Position numbers and translations under genes: made by a program. Of a stretch of DNA of 64,000 nt, positions 9,839 to 18,949 are shown in pieces. Source of the DNA: Flavobacterium sp. J372. GTDB taxonomy: Bacteria > Bacteroidota > Bacteroidia > Flavobacteriales > Flavobacteriaceae. Numbering within the stretch: position 1 is the first letter of the stretch; each line of letters opens with the position of its first letter. The stretch spans positions 3,070,001 through 3,134,000 of the forward strand of contig NZ_JAJOMZ010000004.1 of assembly GCF_024699965.1 (NCBI RefSeq), read 5' to 3'. The notes under the pieces are model-generated. The model was given only the letters and a program-made list of their open reading frames with translations, had not been told where the DNA came from and ran no database searches.

Positions 9839-11278
9839 TTATTGCTTATTATAGATTGGGACACCAAAGTAAAACTCAAGTATCTTCATCCGGAATATAT
9901 AATCGTATTTTGTTCGAAGCACCTCACTTTTAGCATTTACCGAAAGTGTCTGCGCCTGGTTCAGGTCAAAAATATTAATAAGGCCAACTTCATAACGCTC
10001 ACGTGCATAGTTTAGCGCACCTTCACGCGCCTCGCTCATTGCAATGGCAGCCTCGTAGGCTTTTTGTGCACCCTGCGCATCGGTGTAAGCAGTATACACG
10101 TTGGTTTCAAGATTTACTTCTTCTTGTGTAAGCGTTATCTTAGAACGGTCAAGCGCTATCTTGCGGCGCTCAACATTGTTTCGTACCGCAAGCCCGTTAA
10201 GTATTGGTATATTAAGTGAAAGCCCGAAGCTATGCCCTTTATTATCATCAAACTGCCTCCATATTGATTCAGGACGGCCTAGTATCGGCACAAAATTTTC
10301 AGTAAAAACCAGTTCACCGGTACTGCCCACAGTACCAATAGGCCTGAACGGGGTGCTTACGCTTTGCTGGTAATCCACTATCCTGTCGGCATAGGCAGCA
10401 CGTGTGTTAAAGCTATAAAAACCTTGAAGCCTTGGCTGAAAAGCCCCCTTCGCCAGGAGTATATCACGCTCGGCAACCTCTACATCGGCTTTGGCAATTT
10501 TTACCTCGGTCCGTTCATTACGTGCTTTTTCATATATGGTTGACGGAGACTCGTTCATAATCCCGGTTGTGTCGAGAGGGTAGTCGCTGTCTTCGGTATC
10601 AAAATCCTGAAAATTTTCAAGCTGCATCAATTGTGCAAGAGAAAGTTTTGAGATAAGCAGTGCATTCTCAGCCTGTATGGTTTTCTGAAGATCTGTGGCA
10701 ACGGTGGCTTTTACATCAAGCAAATCGCCTGCCGGTACAGAGCCTGCATCAACAAGGTCTTGTACACGCGCCTGCTGCTGCCTGTCAATTTCAAGCTGTT
10801 GCTGCTGCACCTTAAGATTCTCTTTGTTGAAGAGTATCTGCAGGTAGGCATTTGCAACATTAAGCGCCACATCTTCACGCATTTTTGTAAGGCGGTATTG
10901 TGCTGCGATAATAGAAAGGCTGGCACGTCGGGCACGGTGGTAGTTCTGCATGCCGTTGTAAATGTCAACCCCTACATTTAGCCCCGCTGATGTAAACTGT
11001 GTGGTCTGGTTCTCGAGCAAACCCGTGGTAATGTTCTGGTTAAGCCCCACGTTCCACGAGTGTGATGCCTGTGCAGTAGCTGAGGGCAAGTAAGCGCCGA
11101 TAGCGTCTTTTCTGTCAACTTTTGCCAGTTTCTCATCAAGCATAGACAGCTGGATGGAGATATTTTTTTTCATCGCAAACTCAATGCATTCTTCCAAAGA
11201 CCATTTTTTAGCCTGGGAAAATGACGGCAGGCCGGCTAACAATGCCACTGCCAGTAAAAAGAGCGCTTTAATCTTCAT
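9839..11278 (-). CDS. TolC family outer-membrane efflux protein
   Basis: 479 residues with a signal peptide (about residues 1-22, ending 'GLPSFSQA') and two tandem TolC/OEP repeats: 'KKWSLEECIEFAMKKNISI' opens the first, and the C-terminal one contains 'YARERYEVGLINIFDLNQAQ'. It forms the trimeric outer-membrane and periplasmic tunnel of tripartite efflux pumps. It is first of a leftward group with the adaptor and tsaB. Confidence 0.9.
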   Translation of the reverse strand: MKIKALFLLAVALLAGLPSFSQAKKWSLEECIEFAMKKNISIQLSMLDEKLAKVDRKDAIGAYLPSATAQASHSWNVGLNQNITTGLLENQTTQFTSAGLNVGVDIYNGMQNYHRARRASLSIIAAQYRLTKMREDVALNVANAYLQILFNKENLKVQQQQLEIDRQQQARVQDLVDAGSVPAGDLLDVKATVATDLQKTIQAENALLISKLSLAQLMQLENFQDFDTEDSDYPLDTTGIMNESPSTIYEKARNERTEVKIAKADVEVAERDILLAKGAFQPRLQGFYSFNTRAAYADRIVDYQQSVSTPFRPIGTVGSTGELVFTENFVPILGRPESIWRQFDDNKGHSFGLSLNIPILNGLAVRNNVERRKIALDRSKITLTQEEVNLETNVYTAYTDAQGAQKAYEAAIAMSEAREGALNYARERYEVGLINIFDLNQAQTLSVNAKSEVLRTKYDYIFRMKILEFYFGVPIYNKQ

Positions 11279-11391
11279 GTGAAAAATTCAAAGTGTTACA
11301 AAGGTATAAATTAATCCAACACTACAGCATAAGACTTTTAACCATTGAATATGTTACAATAAATCATAATTTTACACCGTAATAACTTTGT

Positions 11392-12779
11392 ATGAAAAAG
11401 ATTATTTTATTGCTATCTGCAATTATAATATATGGATGTGCCAGTACGGCAAAAAAATCGAAGCGCTAAAGCCCGAACCAAGCAATAATGCCCCTGTGGC
11501 CTTTGAAAGCGCAACATCTTTCATCAATATGCCGGTTACCATTGCCCTTGCAGATGTTGAAGGTCAGCTGAACAAGGCATTTCCGGGCCTGATGTATGAA
11601 GATAACAATGTAGAGGATGACAAGATTGCCATGAAGGTGTGGAAAACTGCACCGATAAGACTGAATGAAGAAAACGGCAGACTGATTTCGGTAGTTCCTG
11701 TAAAAATAAACGCGAAAGTTAAGTACGGAACATCAGCCATGGGTATTGATATGTATGATACCCGCGAGTTTGACCTGAACGCCATTGTGACCTTCAAGAG
11801 CAACGTTGGCCTTGTAAACTGGAAGCTGAATACTGAAACACAAATTGAAAACCTGGAGTGGCAGGAAAGCCCAACAGTTACAATTGCCGGTAAGAAAGTG
11901 ATGATTACCTACGTGATAAACCCTGCGATAAAGCTTTTCAAATCAAAAATTGAAACCAGGCTTGACCAGGCACTCTCTAAAGCAGTGGATTTCAAGCCAC
12001 AGGTACTTGACGCACTCGAAAAACTGAGCGCACCCATGCTTACCAGCCCGCAATATGAGGCCTGGTTTGCGCTGAATCCGCAAGAGCTTTATGTTACCGA
12101 TGCAAAACTGGGCAAAAACCAGGTAACCATGAATATGGGCCTTAAGTGCAGTATGCAGACAACCATTGGCCAGCAGCCGAAGAGTAGCTTTAACCGCAAT
12201 GCTATTGTCTTAAAGCCTGTAAAAGAAATGCCTGATAAGCTGAATGTAGTTGTGGCTGCTGTCTCAACCTATGAAAGCGCATCAAAAGTATTGACTAAAA
12301 ATTTCCAAGGGAAAGAGTTTTCATCTGGCAGCAGGAAGGTTACTGTACAAAAAGTTGACCTGTGGCAAAAAGACAACAAGATGATCATTGCGCTTGATAT
12401 GACAGGCAGTATTAACGGGACTATCTACCTTACCGGTTACCCCAACTACAATGCGGTTACAAAGGAAATTTATTTTGACCAGATGGATTATGTGCTGGAC
12501 ACCAAAAGTGTTTTGATGAGGACCGCCAACTGGCTTGCTGAAGGAATGGTATTGAAAAAAATTCAGGAAAGCTGCCGCTATTCTATAAAACCCAATCTGG
12601 AAGAAGGGCGCAACAACCTGCTGCCATACCTGAAGAATTATTCACCCATGCCGGGAATATTTATAAATGGAAAACTGGGCGAACTTGATTTTGAAAAGGT
12701 GCAGCTTACCAATAATGCCATTATCGCATTTATCAAAACATCAGGAACAATGGATGTAAAGGTTGATGGCATGAAATAA
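11392..12779 (+). CDS. DUF4403 family lipoprotein, frameshifted at an A7 tract
   Basis: The signal sequence and the body are in different frames. ATG at 11392 begins 'MKKIILLLSAIIIYGCAST', a lipoprotein signal with a plausible lipobox Cys at residue 16, but that frame stops at 11467. The body ('IEALKPEPSNNAPVAFES' onward, ~440 residues) is open in the -1 frame to 12779. The A7 run at 11451-11457 is the junction: one extra A restores a single 462-residue protein. The long frame's own start would be a TTG giving a nonsense N-terminus, so I reject it. DUF4403 proteins resemble lipid-binding tubular repeats; the function is unknown. Likely a base-call error, although GCA-AAA-AAA is also a slippery site. 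Confidence 0.82.
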
Positions 12780-13013
12780 TTAAGCCACCTCTTCTTGTTT
12801 TGCTTTTTTCTTTTTACGCGTACGGTAAATTGCATAGCCCACCAGGCCAATCAAAAGGTACGGGAACACCATAAGGTACATAATGCCGTCATTAACGCCT
12901 TCAGCCTTTATTGGCCCATTACTGTTTTCAAGCGCAGCACGGCACATAGCACACTGGGCATTAGCAGTAACTGAGGCAATAAGTAAAAATAATATTATGA
13001 GAAGCTTTTTCAT
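12780..13013 (-). CDS. Small membrane protein at the end of the oxidase-assembly block
   Basis: 77 residues from ATG 13013. It has a signal-like N-terminus (MKKLLIILFLLIASVTANAQ), a C-A-M-C motif just after it, and one membrane helix ('YLMVFPYLLIGLVGYAIY') followed by a basic KKKK tail. Its start overlaps the stop of the DUF420 gene by one base, so it is translated together with the SCO/DUF420 genes. The paired Cys facing the periplasm would suit a metal or disulfide role in oxidase assembly, but that is inference. An upstream in-frame start exists but would lie inside the DUF420 gene. Confidence 0.75.
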   Translation of the reverse strand: MKKLLIILFLLIASVTANAQCAMCRAALENSNGPIKAEGVNDGIMYLMVFPYLLIGLVGYAIYRTRKKKKAKQEEVA

Positions 13014-13600
13014 TAGTGAATGTAATAAGGCGAGATCATAATATACACAATAACACCTGTAACAGCTACATACAGCCACATTGGGTAAGTTATGCGGGCA
13101 ATCTTTTTATGCCGCTCAAAACTGCCTGCAATGCCCCGAACATACGTTATAAGCACAAATGGGATGATAACGATACTTAGCAAAATATGCGTAAGAAGTA
13201 TAAAGTAATACAGGTAGCGCACATAGCCTGTTTTTGCTTTCTCGGCTTCATCAACTATAAGATTACCGTTGATATCTCCAAACTTAGTCTCAATGCTTGT
13301 CATGTGGTACGCTACATACATGGCAAGGAAACATACAGAAAGGAATATTGCAAACTTCATCAGTTTTTCATGTAATGTGCGATTACCTCTTCTTACCACC
13401 ATTACTGCCGTTACCAAAACTATAGCTGTAACTGCATTTATGCCTGCATATATCGGCGGAAGAAAAGTAAGGGGCTTTACATCATAACCCAAGTCATGTA
13501 AGTTAACAGTAAACAATAGCGCTACCACAAGTGGTATGGCAATTGACAATACCACTATCCATTTGTTATACTTTGCCTCGGTAGTATTTTGAGTATCCAT
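13013..13600 (-). CDS. DUF420 domain membrane protein
   Basis: 195 residues with about five membrane helices (roughly 14-35, 45-65, 80-100, 130-155 and 165-190). The DUF420/YozB-like family is usually found with SCO and cytochrome oxidase genes, and a role in oxidase assembly is presumed. Conserved features here include His residues near helix ends ('RRGNRTLHEKLMK', 'YVAYHMTSIE', 'LLTHILLS') that could bind heme or copper. Its ATG abuts the SCO stop codon. Confidence 0.85.
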   Translation of the reverse strand: MDTQNTTEAKYNKWIVVLSIAIPLVVALLFTVNLHDLGYDVKPLTFLPPIYAGINAVTAIVLVTAVMVVRRGNRTLHEKLMKFAIFLSVCFLAMYVAYHMTSIETKFGDINGNLIVDEAEKAKTGYVRYLYYFILLTHILLSIVIIPFVLITYVRGIAGSFERHKKIARITYPMWLYVAVTGVIVYIMISPYYIH

Positions 13601-14316
13601 TATTCTTCAAGTAATTTCTTTATGTCTTCTTTTAATGCTTCCACGCCGGGCCTGTACTTACCGCTAAGGTCTTCTTCCATACCATCTTTATCGGCATAAT
13701 TCAACCCCGAGTAATACATAATCGGGTTTCCGTTTTTGGTACGGCAGCGTATATTTCCGTATTTATCAATGAGGGCAAAAAGGCCGCTGTGCTCAAACCC
13801 GCCTGCCGCCTGCTTGTTTTCGCCTGCGTATATCTTAAAACCTTTATTGGCCAGTTTATAAATGTAGTCTTTATCGCCTGTAAGGAAATTCCAGTTTGGG
13901 GAAACCGCACCCAATTGCTGCGCATGTGCTTTCAACGCTTGCGCTGTATCATTAGCCGGGTCAATGGTTATTGATGCTATACCGAAATCTTTATAGGCAT
14001 TGTAGCTTTCCTGTATATACAGCATGTTTTGGTTCATCACAGGACAGATAGATGGGCATGTTGCGAAAAAGAATTCAACCACGTACACCTTGCCTTTATA
14101 AAACTCATGCGTGATAGTCTTCCCGTCCTGATTTGTGAGGCGGAAAAAAGGGGCTTTGCCAACGGTAAACAAATCACTCTGCTTGCCCTGTACCACATTA
14201 AGGCGGTCATTCTTAACTACATCTTCATTCTTAATCCGGTCTACAATTTTAGGGATTGTAAGTATGCCGAACACCAGGATTATAAATGAAATGCCAATGT
14301 ATGATTTGTTCTTCAT
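13600..14316 (-). CDS. SCO1/SenC family copper chaperone
   Basis: 238 residues: an N-terminal membrane anchor (about residues 7-24) and a periplasmic thioredoxin-fold domain. The copper site is visible: C87-x3-C91 in 'FFFATCPSICPVM' and the distal His176 in 'GGFEHSGLF'. SCO proteins load copper into the CuA site of cytochrome oxidase subunit II. The surrounding genes encode oxidase subunits III and IV and the heme farnesyltransferase, so the role fits. It starts directly after the frameshifted thioredoxin-like gene. Confidence 0.93.
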   Translation of the reverse strand: MKNKSYIGISFIILVFGILTIPKIVDRIKNEDVVKNDRLNVVQGKQSDLFTVGKAPFFRLTNQDGKTITHEFYKGKVYVVEFFFATCPSICPVMNQNMLYIQESYNAYKDFGIASITIDPANDTAQALKAHAQQLGAVSPNWNFLTGDKDYIYKLANKGFKIYAGENKQAAGGFEHSGLFALIDKYGNIRCRTKNGNPIMYYSGLNYADKDGMEEDLSGKYRPGVEALKEDIKKLLEE

Positions 14317-14972
14317 TTAAATCTGTCTTTTGGTTTTGCCGTACTTTTTAAGAGCGAGCCTATACTCTGCCAGTATAACTTTTACATCATCGCCCATCTC
14401 GTTGTGCAGGTCAGCAGCCGAAATGGTATTGTACCCTTCTTTATACTCTATCTCCCCCTTCTTGTTAGCTCCTTTTCTTCCGCGCAGGTTAAGGTTCTTG
14501 TCAATGATGAAAACATTTGGCGTCCCGAGTTTTTCATCAAGCTTGCCTACAAGGTTAAGCGAGTCATAATATGCCTTTATTGCATCCGGCTCAGCAAAAA
14601 CATAGTGCCAGCGCGACATATTGCTTATCTGGCTTAGCTTTTCCACAACTTCCTGAGCCTGTGCTTCACTTCCCTTAGGCGCCAGCATCACTACCTGGAA
14701 ATCTTCAAACTCACGGTTTTTGTTATATATCTTCTGATCAAGGTTAAAGGCGTTACCCTGGTTGTAAACAATAGCCGTACCCGGGAAGCCTAATATGGTA
14801 ATCTTGCCTTTAAGCCGGATTTTTTGCCCCGAAAGCGATGTGCTTTCAGGTAATTCTTTAATATTTTGGGTAACAACAGGAAGCTTCGCAAACTGGTTTA
14901 CGCCCGATGCAAAAAGAGGTAAGCAACAATAGGAAGGGCAAATAAAACAAAAAGTACAAGCGACTTTTTCAT
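14317..14972 (-). CDS. Thioredoxin-fold-like membrane-anchored protein, frameshifted in a T5 run
   Basis: The 124-residue downstream frame is only the C-terminal half of this gene. ATG at 14972 starts 'MKKSLVLFVLFALPIVAYLF', an N-terminal anchor, but that frame stops 25 codons on. One base added to the A5 run at about 14912-14916 (T5 on the coding strand) links it to 'ASGVNQFAKLPVV' and the rest, giving 218 residues. The body has 'KITILGFPGTAIVYNQ' and 'LGTPNVFIIDKNLNLRGR', features of the thioredoxin/SCO-like fold, but no CxxC. It lies between oxidase subunit IV and SCO, so a role in oxidase biogenesis is likely. The indel is probably a sequence error. Confidence 0.75.
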
Positions 14973-14995
14973 GATGGAAAAATTACAGTGCAAAA

Positions 14996-15028
14996 ATAAA
15001 AAAAGACGGTTGAATAACCGTCTTTTTT
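14996..15028 (-). terminator. Terminator after oxidase subunit IV gene
   Basis: Inverted repeat AAGACGGTT / AACCGTCTT with a GAAT loop (about 15003-15024). On the minus strand it is followed by TTTTTTTATTTTT. It falls between the subunit IV stop and the start of the thioredoxin-like gene, so it may separate the oxidase subunit genes from the assembly genes. Confidence 0.75.
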
Positions 15029-15044
15029 ATAATTAATGTGCTAA

Positions 15045-15395
15045 TTAGAACATCCATTTATAATGAGAGTTCTTAAACACTTCGAATATATAATCACCTT
15101 CTATCAGTATTATAAGTATAAGATAAAGAATAAGGAAAACAAGAGGCGCCACTATTGACCATCTGAAGTTTGCCTTTTCTCCTTCAAGGTGCATGAACGC
15201 CCACATAATGTAGTAGGCTTTTACCAGCGTAAGGATGATGAATATCCAGTTAAGCAGGCTCATGCGAAGGAAGTTGGTCATGTAAAGCGACTCGGGCTTA
15301 ATGATACCCAATATAACCTCTACAATTGTTATTAATGAAAGGAAACCGAAAACAAGCCAGATCCTTTTTGTGTTTGATTCGTGTGTATGTGCCAT
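15045..15395 (-). CDS. Cytochrome c oxidase subunit IV family protein
   Basis: 116 residues with three membrane helices (about 14-30, 45-65 and 78-100) and 'KAYYIMWAFMHLEGEK', typical of the prokaryotic COX4/CtaF-like subunit. It is a small accessory inner-membrane subunit of the heme-copper oxidase and follows subunit III by 22 bases in the same leftward operon. A hairpin terminator lies directly downstream. Confidence 0.9.
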   Translation of the reverse strand: MAHTHESNTKRIWLVFGFLSLITIVEVILGIIKPESLYMTNFLRMSLLNWIFIILTLVKAYYIMWAFMHLEGEKANFRWSIVAPLVFLILYLILIILIEGDYIFEVFKNSHYKWMF

Positions 15396-15417
15396 GATGC
15401 TACAGCGTATTTTTTAA

Positions 15418-16399
15418 TTAAACAAGGTAGAAGAAAGTGAATACAAATACCCACACAAGGTCTACAAAGTGCCAGTAAAGACCAACTTTCTCAACCATTT
15501 CATAACTCTTCCTCTTTTCATAAGTACCTAAAAGCACATTGAAGAATATCAGGATATTAATAAGCACACCTGAGAATACGTGGAAACCGTGGAAACCTGT
15601 TATGAAAAAGAAGAAGTTAGCAAACAGCTTATGCCCATATTCATTGCGTATAAGGTTAGCGCCTTCTACAACCATTGTTGCATCTTCAAGCCTTTTAAGA
15701 GATTCTTCGCGGCTAAGGATGGTTTTTCTTTTTATGCGCATCAAGTTTTTCAATCCTTACAAGGATGTTCGGATTAGCCTTAAAGCCTTCTACAACCTCT
15801 TCAAGGCTTACCGTAGGCATCGTTCCACCCTCGGCAAACCACACACCGTTACTTCTTTGTTTTTCAACAGATGTACTTGGCAGGTCGGCTGCAAAATCAG
15901 CAAGCTTTACCCTATTACCATTTGTATCTACAAACTGCAGGATATTACCACCCATTGTTTCTACTGCACCGTACTCACCCTTTATAAAGTTTTTCCATTC
16001 CCATGCCTGTGAGCCCACGAATATTAAACCTCCAATAATGGTAAGGAACATATAAATGGCAACTTTTGTTTTCTTCATCTGGTGGCCGGCGTCAACCGCA
16101 AGTACCATGGTTACTGATGAGAAGATAAGGATGAATGTCATTAACGCCACATAATACATCGGCGCATCAACACCGTGCATGAACGGGAAGTGGTTAAAAA
16201 CCTCATCGGCAATTGGCCATGTCTCAATAAATTTAAACCTTGAGAAACCGTAAGAAGCAAGGAAACCTGAGAATGTAAGCGCATCAGACACGATGAAGAA
16301 CCACATCATCATCTTGCCGTAGCTGGCTCCCATCGGCTCGTTTCCGCCGCCCCATGTTTTGCCTGTAGTAGTAGCTGTAGTAGTAACAGTCGCTGCCAT
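15418..16399 (-). CDS. Cytochrome c oxidase subunit III, frameshifted near 15723-15733
   Basis: Two overlapping frames are one gene. The upstream frame (228 residues) carries the first helices ('KMMMWFFIVSDALTFSGFLA'), then runs off its proper frame at 'DAHKKKNHP' and stops. The downstream frame carries 'TILSREESLKRLEDAT' and the last helices ('FHGFHVFSGVLINI', 'YWHFVDLVWVFVFTFFYLV'). Removing one T from the adjacent T5 runs at 15723-15733 gives a single 326-residue protein, the size I expect for flavobacterial subunit III with its insertion between helices. A terminal oxidase subunit is unlikely to be lost, so a base-call error is probable. It is cotranscribed with a second subunit III-like gene. 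Confidence 0.87.
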
Positions 16400-16444
16400 A
16401 TAGTGTTATTAGTTAAAAAGTTTTCAAATTTACATTTTTTTCTT

Positions 16445-17023
16445 TTAATAGAAATAAAAAAACAAAAACAGGTAAATCCACAAAATATCAAGAAAGTGCC
16501 AAAACATTGCACCCAGTTCTATACCAAGGGTTTGTGCAGGAGTGTATTTTTGTTTAAAATGATTATAAATTACAACAAGCAGTACAATAATTCCGGCAAA
16601 CAGGTGGGCAAGGTGCATTATCGTTACAATGTAAAGGAATGACGTAGTCACGGTACTCTCAGAGCCTGTAAAGTAAAATCCGCTTTCAACAACCTGGCTG
16701 AAACCGTAAAACTGGGCTGCTACAAAAGCAATCCCTAATACCAATGTTGCAAGCAGCATAGCAGTTGTGTTGCTCCTGTTACCTTTTTTCATAGCTGTTT
16801 TTGCCATGTGAAAAGTAATACTGCTAAGCACTATAACAACCGTACTGATTATAAAGGCATCTGGCAGCTTAAAATCATTAAGCCAGTCACGGCGTGTAGT
16901 ACTAACCACATAGGCACTGGTTAGGCCGGCAAACATCATAAACATACTCACCATTCCAAACCAAAGCAGCATCTTGTATGTTTTTGCTTTTCTCTCGTTA
17001 TGTTCAGCAATTGACATTTCCAT
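16445..17023 (-). CDS. Heme-copper oxidase subunit III family protein
   Basis: 192 residues with five membrane helices, beginning after a short charged N-terminus ('NERKAKTYKMLLWFGMVSMF'). The last helices contain the conserved 'IMHLAHLFAGI' and 'FWHFLDILWIYLFLFFYFY'. It is shorter than the next gene product, also subunit III-like; flavobacterial oxidase operons commonly carry two such genes. It starts 3 bases after the ctaB stop codon. Confidence 0.9.
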   Translation of the reverse strand: MEMSIAEHNERKAKTYKMLLWFGMVSMFMMFAGLTSAYVVSTTRRDWLNDFKLPDAFIISTVVIVLSSITFHMAKTAMKKGNRSNTTAMLLATLVLGIAFVAAQFYGFSQVVESGFYFTGSESTVTTSFLYIVTIMHLAHLFAGIIVLLVVIYNHFKQKYTPAQTLGIELGAMFWHFLDILWIYLFLFFYFY

Positions 17024-17026
17024 ATC

Positions 17027-17941
17027 TTATCTAATAAATTTATCTAACACATATATAACCTGCAGCAGCGATATGTAGCTTACGCTCACCAGCATAAGCT
17101 TCCGTGCGGCCGGGCCATCCATTTTATTATACAATTTTACGGCATACACAAGCATCCAGAGCCCTGCCAGCAATACAAGCCCCGCCGAAACAAGACTCAG
17201 TTTCAGGTCTCCTGTATACCCGGTAGCAGGCAGTAATGATGCTATAATAAGCCATACTGTATAAAGTATAGTCTGCAATGCAGTTTTTTTATCTTTTTTG
17301 CCGGTTGGCAGCATAAAGAATCCGGCTTTCTTATAGTCATCATACAAAAACCAGCCAATAGCCCAAAAGTGAGGGAACTGCCAGAAGAATTGTATAAGGA
17401 AAAGCGTACCGGCCTCAATACCAAAATAATCTGTAGCCGCAACCCAGCCCAGCATAAAAGGTATTGCGCCCGGGAAAGCGCCTACAAATACAGAAAGCGG
17501 GGTGATTGTCTTTAGCGGGGTATATATGCTGGTGTATAAGAATATAGATACCGCACCAAACATGGCCGTTTTTGGGTTAATGCTGTACAGTATGGCAAGG
17601 CCTGCAAGCGTAAGGATTCCGCCAAAAATAAAGGCCGTACGTACCGACATTTTACCTGAAGGCACAGGGCGGTTTTTTGTCCTGTCCATCAAGGCGTCAA
17701 GGTCTTTTTCAATTATCTGGTTGAAAACATTTGAAGCCCCAACCATGCAATAGCCACCTAAAACGAGCATGATGAATGTTACCCAGCTAAAAGGATGTTC
17801 ATCTGAAGTGCCAAGAAGATATCCTGCCGCAGACGAAAATACAACGCTGATGGCCAGCCTTGCTTTTGTAATTGCAACAAAATCAGTAAAAAACGATTTA
17901 GAGTGAGATGGGTTTTGCGAAGCGTCCAAGGTAATTTTCAT
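17027..17941 (-). CDS. ctaB: Protoheme IX farnesyltransferase (heme O synthase)
   Basis: 304 residues from ATG 17941; a longer in-frame start adds 15 residues without family character. It is a UbiA-superfamily polytopic membrane enzyme that transfers a farnesyl group to heme B to make heme O for the oxidase. The Asp-rich motif 'NQIIEKDLDALMDRTKNRP' binds the prenyl diphosphate and Mg; the second loop has 'DYKKAGFFMLP'. About eight to nine helices are visible. It leads the leftward oxidase operon. Confidence 0.94.
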   Translation of the reverse strand: MKITLDASQNPSHSKSFFTDFVAITKARLAISVVFSSAAGYLLGTSDEHPFSWVTFIMLVLGGYCMVGASNVFNQIIEKDLDALMDRTKNRPVPSGKMSVRTAFIFGGILTLAGLAILYSINPKTAMFGAVSIFLYTSIYTPLKTITPLSVFVGAFPGAIPFMLGWVAATDYFGIEAGTLFLIQFFWQFPHFWAIGWFLYDDYKKAGFFMLPTGKKDKKTALQTILYTVWLIIASLLPATGYTGDLKLSLVSAGLVLLAGLWMLVYAVKLYNKMDGPAARKLMLVSVSYISLLQVIYVLDKFIR

Positions 17942-18138
17942 TGTATTTCTTAGCCGGCGCAAAGATACTTGTAAAATGCAATGCAAGCAAAAAACAAGGT
18001 GTCTAAAAATAAAAAAAGATTTTTTTTATTTTTTCACGCAACCTTTTTCAGTTTTCGCATCTTATGTATATAACCAGTCATAAGGTTGTTTATTTAAATT
18101 GCTGCGAAAAAGAAAAATCGCGAAAAATTGCTATGAAA

Positions 18139-18166
18139 GAGAAGCCTTCCTGACGGGAGGCTTTTC
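18139..18166 (-). terminator. Terminator downstream of deoC
   Basis: A strong hairpin (AGAAGCCTTCC / GGGAGGCTTTTCT, loop TGAC) 6 bases after the deoC stop codon, with a pyrimidine-rich tail on the minus strand. The rest of 17942-18138 is AT-rich, holds the ctaB promoter region, and shows no ORF. Confidence 0.7.
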
Positions 18167-18171
18167 TGCTT

Positions 18172-18915
18172 TTAATATCCTCCTGAGGCCGCTTCTCCAG
18201 CCGCAATAGCTTTTGCAGATGATGTGCCTATACGCTTCACGCCAAGCTGTATCATCTCAACAGCTTCCTCATAGCTCCTCACACCTCCTGAAGCTTTCAC
18301 CGGCAAAGGGAAAGAATTTTCAAGCATTAACTTTATGGCTGCAACAGTAGCTCCGTTTGGCTTACCGTTTTCTGTTTTATAAAATCCGGTTGATGATTTT
18401 ACGAACACATGATTGTAATCGTCCTCACAAAGGTGAGTGATTACACAGTTTTTAATTAGCGCACTCAGCTGAACAATTTCATGATCATCAAGTGCGGCAG
18501 TTTCTATTATCCACTTCACTATCTTACCATGTTTTCTGCCCAGGCGTGTACATGCTACAACCTGCTGCTTTACTTCAGCAATGTTGCCTGCTTTAAATGC
18601 TGTATAGTCAATTACAAAGTCAAGATCATCAGCGCCTTCTGCAATAGCCTTTTCAGCTTCGGCAAGTTTTTCTTCCAAAGGAGATTTACCTTCCGGAAAA
18701 TCTATCACTGTCCCCACCAGAACATGTGATTTTGCATCATTAATCATTTGCTTAGCTATTGCCACCATATCAGGCCGGATCATGATAAGCTTAAAATTTT
18801 CTTCAATAGCTTCTGCCACTGCAGCTTTAACTACTTCTACATTTTCAGCGTCCGATAAGCCTGCCTGCTGTGCTGTTTTAAGGTATGTTGAATCTAAATA
18901 TTGCCTAATATCCAT
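18172..18915 (-). CDS. deoC: Deoxyribose-phosphate aldolase
   Basis: 247 residues, class I aldolase TIM barrel. It cleaves 2-deoxyribose-5-phosphate to glyceraldehyde-3-phosphate and acetaldehyde in deoxynucleoside breakdown. The Schiff-base lysine is K173 in 'FVKSSTGF' and the second active-site lysine is K206 in 'PVKASGGVRSYE'. D101-type aspartate context 'DDLDFVIDY' is present. It is cytoplasmic, follows the terminator of gcvH-vanZ and has its own terminator, so it is probably a single-gene unit. Confidence 0.94.
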   Translation of the reverse strand: MDIRQYLDSTYLKTAQQAGLSDAENVEVVKAAVAEAIEENFKLIMIRPDMVAIAKQMINDAKSHVLVGTVIDFPEGKSPLEEKLAEAEKAIAEGADDLDFVIDYTAFKAGNIAEVKQQVVACTRLGRKHGKIVKWIIETAALDDHEIVQLSALIKNCVITHLCEDDYNHVFVKSSTGFYKTENGKPNGATVAAIKLMLENSFPLPVKASGGVRSYEEAVEMIQLGVKRIGTSSAKAIAAGEAASGGY

Positions 18916-18926
18916 AATTAAAAAAG

Positions 18927-18946
18927 AATCCCTCCTGAGAGGGATT
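18927..18946 (-). terminator. Terminator after vanZ
   Basis: An eight-base stem AATCCCTC / GAGGGATT with loop CTGA, followed on the minus strand by TTCTTTTTTAATT. It sits between the vanZ stop and the deoC start. Confidence 0.8.
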
Positions 18947-18949
18947 ATA

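Noticed and set aside
15539..16012. 157-codon plus-strand ORF over coxIII
   Set aside because: Antisense shadow; the minus strand encodes conserved oxidase helices.
17942..18138. Possible small RNA between ctaB and deoC
   Set aside because: The sequence is AT-rich with homopolymers; I find no convincing extended structure beyond the deoC terminator.
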